This document shows positions 6,564 to 10,354 of a DNA stretch of 10,354 nt, piece after piece. The position numbers and the translations under genes were made by a program. Positions within the stretch are counted from its first letter, which is position 1; each line of letters begins with the position of its first letter. Origin of the DNA: an uncultured beta proteobacterium (GTDB lineage Bacteria; Pseudomonadota; Gammaproteobacteria; Burkholderiales; Burkholderiaceae_C); contig CAJASG010000104.1 of NCBI GenBank assembly GCA_903944555.1, positions 1-10,354 on the forward strand. Direction: 5' to 3'. Under the pieces are notes generated by a model, which did not search any database, was not told the DNA's origin, and saw nothing but the letters and a program-made list of their open reading frames with translations.

Positions 6564-8102
6564 CTACCCTTGGGCGGCTACATGGTCGGCTTTGCTGTGC
6601 AATCTATTGAGCGCACTCAAATAAGCCTTTGCGGACGCAACCACAATATCTGGATCAGCCCCCACGCCATTCACCACACGCCCACTGTTTTGCAAGCGCA
6701 CGGTGACTTCTCCCTGGCTTTCAGTGGAACCACTGATAGCGTTGACGGAATACAAAACCATTTCCGCACCACTCTTCACATGCGCTTCGATCGCTTTAAG
6801 CGATGCATCCACTGGTCCGTTGCCTTCAGATGCACCTTTCACCTCTTTGCCATCCACTGTAAAAACAATACTGGCCTGAGGACGCTCACCGGTTTCGCTG
6901 TGCTGCGACAAAGAAACAAAACCATATTGCTCCTTCTCATGGGTGATGCTTTCATCACTCACCAAGGCAAGGATGTCTTCATCAAAGATCTCGCTTTTCC
7001 GATCCGCAAGTTCTTTGAATCTTGCAAATGCAGAATTGATGTCGGCCTCGCTCTCCAGCTGTATGCCGAGTTCTTGCAGACGCTGCTTGAAAGCATTGCG
7101 TCCACTCAGCTTGCCCAGAACGATTTTGTTCGCAGTCCAGCCCACGTCTTCGGCGCGCATAATTTCGTAGGTGTCGCGCGCTTTCAGTACGCCATCTTGG
7201 TGAATACCGGACGCATGGGCAAAGGCGTTTGCTCCGACTACCGCCTTATTGGGTTGCACTACGAACCCGGTGATTTGACTCACCATGCGGCTGGCAGCCA
7301 AGATGTGTTTGGCATCAATTCCCATTTCAAGACCAAAGTAGTCTTTGCGTGTCTTAACGGCCATCACGACTTCTTCCAAGCTGCAGTTGCCGGCACGCTC
7401 TCCCAAACCGTTGATCGTGCACTCCACTTGACGGGCCCCACCAATCTTGACGCCCGCCAATGAATTCGCAACAGCCATGCCCAAGTCATTGTGGCAGTGC
7501 ACTGACCAGATCGCTTTGTCGGAGTTGGGAATGCGTTCCCGCAGAGTCTTGATGAAATTTCCGTACAACTCGGGGACCGCATAGCCCACCGTATCGGGAA
7601 CGTTGATCGTTGTCGCACCCTCTGCAATCACGGCTTCAATGACCTTGCACAAAAAATCAACATCGCTGCGATAACCGTCTTCAGGACTGAACTCGATGTC
7701 GCCCACCAAATTGCGAGCGTACCGAACAGATTGCTTTGCCTGCTCAAACACTTGGTCCGGTGTCATGCGCAGCTTCTTCTCCATGTGCAGGGCAGAGGTG
7801 GCAATGAAAGTATGGATTCGGGCACTGTTGGCACCCTTCAAGGCTTCGGCAGCTCGGGAAATATCACGGTCATTCGCGCGGGATAACGAACAAATTGTTG
7901 AATCTTTAATCGTGTTAGCGATGAGCTGAATCGCCTCGAAGTCTCCATTGGAACTGGCGGCAAAACCAGCCTCAATGACATCCACTTTCAGGCGCTCCAA
8001 CTGGCGCGCAATGCGAACCTTGGCTTCGCGGGTCATGGATGCGCCTGGCGACTGCTCTCCGTCACGCAACGTGGTGTCAAAAATAATCAATTTATCAGCC
8101 AT
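6564..8102 (-). CDS. leuA: 2-isopropylmalate synthase
   Basis: Condenses acetyl-CoA with 2-ketoisovalerate to 2-isopropylmalate, the committed and leucine-inhibited step of leucine synthesis. The protein has 512 residues, typical of the bacterial LeuA type. The TIM-barrel catalytic domain (about 4-275) carries [11 protein letters not shown] (10-20, metal ligand D14), HCHNDLGMA (202-210, ligands H202 and H204) and NGLGERAGN (231-239). The C-terminal regulatory LeuA dimer domain covers about 365-505 and is intact, so leucine feedback is expected. The frame is open to a GTG at 8132, but ATG 8102 with AGGAG seven bases upstream and the family-typical [15 protein letters not shown] start is far better. 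It follows pssA by 66 bases, a spacer with only a small TGTGC/GCACA palindrome (8147-8159). Confidence 0.97.
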   Translation of the reverse strand: MADKLIIFDTTLRDGEQSPGASMTREAKVRIARQLERLKVDVIEAGFAASSNGDFEAIQLIANTIKDSTICSLSRANDRDISRAAEALKGANSARIHTFIATSALHMEKKLRMTPDQVFEQAKQSVRYARNLVGDIEFSPEDGYRSDVDFLCKVIEAVIAEGATTINVPDTVGYAVPELYGNFIKTLRERIPNSDKAIWSVHCHNDLGMAVANSLAGVKIGGARQVECTINGLGERAGNCSLEEVVMAVKTRKDYFGLEMGIDAKHILAASRMVSQITGFVVQPNKAVVGANAFAHASGIHQDGVLKARDTYEIMRAEDVGWTANKIVLGKLSGRNAFKQRLQELGIQLESEADINSAFARFKELADRKSEIFDEDILALVSDESITHEKEQYGFVSLSQHSETGERPQASIVFTVDGKEVKGASEGNGPVDASLKAIEAHVKSGAEMVLYSVNAISGSTESQGEVTVRLQNSGRVVNGVGADPDIVVASAKAYLSALNRLHSKADHVAAQG

Positions 8103-8109
8103 CTCAATA

Positions 8110-8114
8110 CTCCT
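8110..8114 (-). promoter_or_regulatory. leuA: Ribosome binding site that fixes the leuA start
   Basis: AGGAG on the - strand, seven bases before ATG 8102. It lies inside the longer open frame that begins at GTG 8132, so it argues against that upstream start. Confidence 0.8.
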
Positions 8115-8168
8115 ATCGATATCCAATTTCACGCAAAATAGAACAGTGTGCTATGCACAGGCGGCTCA

Positions 8169-8984
8169 CTAGCGGTGCAATCCTCGCTCATCCGGCTCAT
8201 CTGTGGACGTGCTGATCACGCTGGTTTGCACACCCTTGGCTTTACGCCAACCGTATACAACGTACCCACTCAAACCATAGATAACAAACAGGCCAAACAT
8301 AACCGTGGGTGGGTCAATGTTGATCACTGCGATACCTAAAGCAATCATCACAATAACGACAAAGGGCACGCTCCTTTTCATGCTGACATCTTTGAAGCTG
8401 TAAAACGGCACATTGGTCACCATGGTGAGACCGGCATACAGCGCCAAAAAAAACATCGGCCACGCAAGATCTGACCCCTTAAGCCCAAGATCGGTACAGA
8501 GCCAAATGAAACCCGCCACCAAGGCCGCCGCCGCTGGCGATGGCAAGCCCTGAAAATACCGTTTATCAACAACAGTAGTGTTGACATTGAAGCGCGCCAA
8601 ACGAAGGGCCGCACAGGCACAATAAACAAATGCAGCAAACCATCCCCACCGACCCAAGCCGTTGAGCGCCCAGACGTAGGAAATCAATGCAGGGGCTGCG
8701 CCAAACGACACCATGTCCGACAGTGAATCCATTTGCTCGCCAAATGCACTTTGGGTGTTCGTCATGCGCGCAACTCGCCCGTCCAGACTATCGAGCACCA
8801 TGGCGCAAAATACGCCAACAGCCGCCAGATCAAAACGACCATTGATCGCCATGACTATGGAATAGAACCCACCAAACAGTGCTGCCAAAGTAAACAAGTT
8901 TGGAAGCACATAGATACCCTTGCGGCGCTTGCGTACGAGCACCGCATCGTTTTCATTTGTAGCTGAATTCGCTCCATCGTGCAT
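8169..8984 (-). CDS. pssA: CDP-diacylglycerol--serine O-phosphatidyltransferase
   Basis: Makes phosphatidylserine from CDP-diacylglycerol and serine in the inner membrane, the precursor of phosphatidylethanolamine. The CDP-alcohol phosphotransferase signature DG-x2-AR-x8-G-x3-D-x3-D is met exactly at residues 68-90 (D68, G69, A72, R73, G82, D86, D90). About six to eight hydrophobic segments run through the 271 residues, starting with LPNLFTLAALFGGFYSI at about 27-43. This is the integral membrane, Bacillus-type (type II) enzyme, not the PLD-like E. coli PssA. ATG 8984 has AAGGAG at good spacing. It sits between ilvC and leuA on the same strand, an arrangement I recall from other betaproteobacteria, where psd is often also present; psd is not in this window. 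A strong terminator separates it from ilvC, so it probably has its own promoter, which I could not place with confidence. Confidence 0.95.
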   Translation of the reverse strand: MHDGANSATNENDAVLVRKRRKGIYVLPNLFTLAALFGGFYSIVMAINGRFDLAAVGVFCAMVLDSLDGRVARMTNTQSAFGEQMDSLSDMVSFGAAPALISYVWALNGLGRWGWFAAFVYCACAALRLARFNVNTTVVDKRYFQGLPSPAAAALVAGFIWLCTDLGLKGSDLAWPMFFLALYAGLTMVTNVPFYSFKDVSMKRSVPFVVIVMIALGIAVINIDPPTVMFGLFVIYGLSGYVVYGWRKAKGVQTSVISTSTDEPDERGLHR

Positions 8985-9011
8985 AAAATCTCCTTGATCG
9001 CATTGCCAAAT

Positions 9012-9039
9012 CCGTAGCGCGACTGATGAATGACTACGG
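9012..9039 (-). other. Inverted repeat in the pssA leader
   Basis: CCGTAG (9012-9017) pairs with CTACGG (9034-9039) over a 16-base loop, about 28 bases before the pssA start. It could be a leader hairpin or a binding site for a regulator of pssA-leuA. It has no T-run, so it is not an intrinsic terminator. With six base pairs and a long loop it may be chance. Confidence 0.25.
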
Positions 9040-9107
9040 CGGAAAGCCTATGTATTGCAGTTTAAGGCAGTCGTCCGCTTTGGTTGCACCCATTTGCTGC
9101 GTCAAAT

Positions 9108-9136
9108 AAAAAAGGCCACCGAAGTGGCCCTTTTTT
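9108..9136 (-). terminator. Bidirectional intrinsic terminator after ilvC, UUCG-type loop
   Basis: GGCCAC (9114-9119) and GTGGCC (9124-9129) form a perfect stem. Read on the - strand the loop is TTCG closed by a C-G pair, the very stable UUCG tetraloop, followed at once by six T. On the + strand the same stem is followed by C and six T, so it can stop transcription both ways. It begins 17 bases beyond the ilvC stop. This is the clearest terminator in the window and marks the end of an ilvC transcript before pssA. Confidence 0.9.
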
Positions 9137-9153
9137 CAATCAACAACACGGCA

Positions 9154-10248
<1,095 letters not shown>

Positions 10249-10250
10249 TC

Positions 10251-10290
10251 AAAAAAATCTACACGCGTTGAGCCTGCCGAAGCGCGCGTG
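10251..10290 (-). terminator. Terminator-like hairpin with T7 run between ilvH and ilvC
   Basis: On the - strand CACGCG (10290-10285) pairs with CGCGTG (10267-10262) across a 17-base loop, then AGA-type spacing (10260-10258), then seven T (10257-10251). It starts about 13 bases after the ilvH stop. The long loop makes it weaker than a textbook terminator. The loop contains TTCGGCAGGCTCA, which resembles the core of a short palindromic repeat I recall as common between genes in Comamonadaceae. It may reduce or attenuate read-through into ilvC. No leader peptide rich in Ile, Leu or Val is visible in the remaining 80 bases before ilvC. Confidence 0.45.
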
Positions 10291-10303
10291 CAAAGTACAG
10301 GTC

Positions 10304-10354
10304 TCAGACCCGCAAAATACGCTCCCCACGGCCAATACCGCTGGAGCCGGTACG
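10304..10354 (-). CDS. ilvH: Acetolactate synthase small subunit, last 16 codons
   Basis: Reading in from the right edge on the - strand gives RTGSSGIGRGERILRV and a TGA. This matches the well-conserved C-terminus of the regulatory small subunit of acetohydroxyacid synthase, which ends in TG-x-SGIGRGER followed by a few hydrophobic and basic residues. The subunit binds valine and activates the catalytic IlvB/IlvI subunit. The rest of the gene lies beyond the window. Its position directly before ilvC on the same strand is the standard ilvB-ilvH-ilvC order. The symbol ilvN is used for the same protein in some genomes. Confidence 0.88.
   Translation of the reverse strand, partial: RTGSSGIGRGERILRV

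Noticed and set aside
6570..7463. 297-codon open frame on the + strand opposite leuA
   Set aside because: Antisense shadow of the leuA C-terminal half; no domain, no ribosome binding site, and the leuA frame is beyond doubt.
8103..8132. Ten-codon upstream extension of leuA from GTG 8132
   Set aside because: AGGAG before ATG 8102 lies within this extension and the family-typical N-terminus begins at that ATG.

Overview
The window is ordinary, densely packed housekeeping chromosome. Gene content, gene order (ilvH-ilvC-pssA-leuA on one strand) and protein flavour suggest a betaproteobacterium of the order Burkholderiales, most likely a Rhodoferax-like member of the Comamonadaceae. That assignment is inference from remembered family resemblance, not from a search. 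I see no phage, insertion sequence, CRISPR array, toxin-antitoxin pair or defence island.

Left part, + strand (1-2687): the 3' end of a UPF0114/YqhA-type membrane protein gene, then a single-chain iron-sulfur class I fumarase, then glutamate racemase (murI). The murI reading frame has no ATG start and appears to begin at a TTG inside or just after the fumarase stop. Middle (2688-3024): tRNA-Pro(TGG) and tRNA-Arg(TCT) on the - strand, separated by a spacer holding a perfect 11-bp inverted repeat. Then on the + strand (3025-5371) come the two bacterial N-degron aminoacyl-transferases, aat and bpt, nine bases apart, followed by an IclR-family regulator whose ribosome binding site overlaps a small hairpin.

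Right part, - strand (10354 down to 5386), in transcription order: the last 16 codons of ilvH (acetolactate synthase small subunit, cut by the window edge), ilvC, pssA, leuA and a PBP7-type D-Ala-D-Ala endopeptidase gene (pbpG). ilvH, ilvC and leuA are branched-chain amino acid steps: IlvC makes the dihydroxy acid leading to valine and leucine, and LeuA commits 2-ketoisovalerate to leucine. pssA, a phospholipid gene, sits inside this group. A strong hairpin with a UUCG-type loop and T-tracts on both sides follows ilvC, and a second terminator-like hairpin lies between ilvH and ilvC, so the group is probably several transcripts rather than one operon.

The best second-look items are small: the hairpins placed between genes that look co-transcribed, the TTG starts of murI and pbpG, the inverted repeat in the tRNA spacer, the hairpin over the iclR ribosome binding site, and the aat-bpt pair. 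I found no convincing undescribed system.
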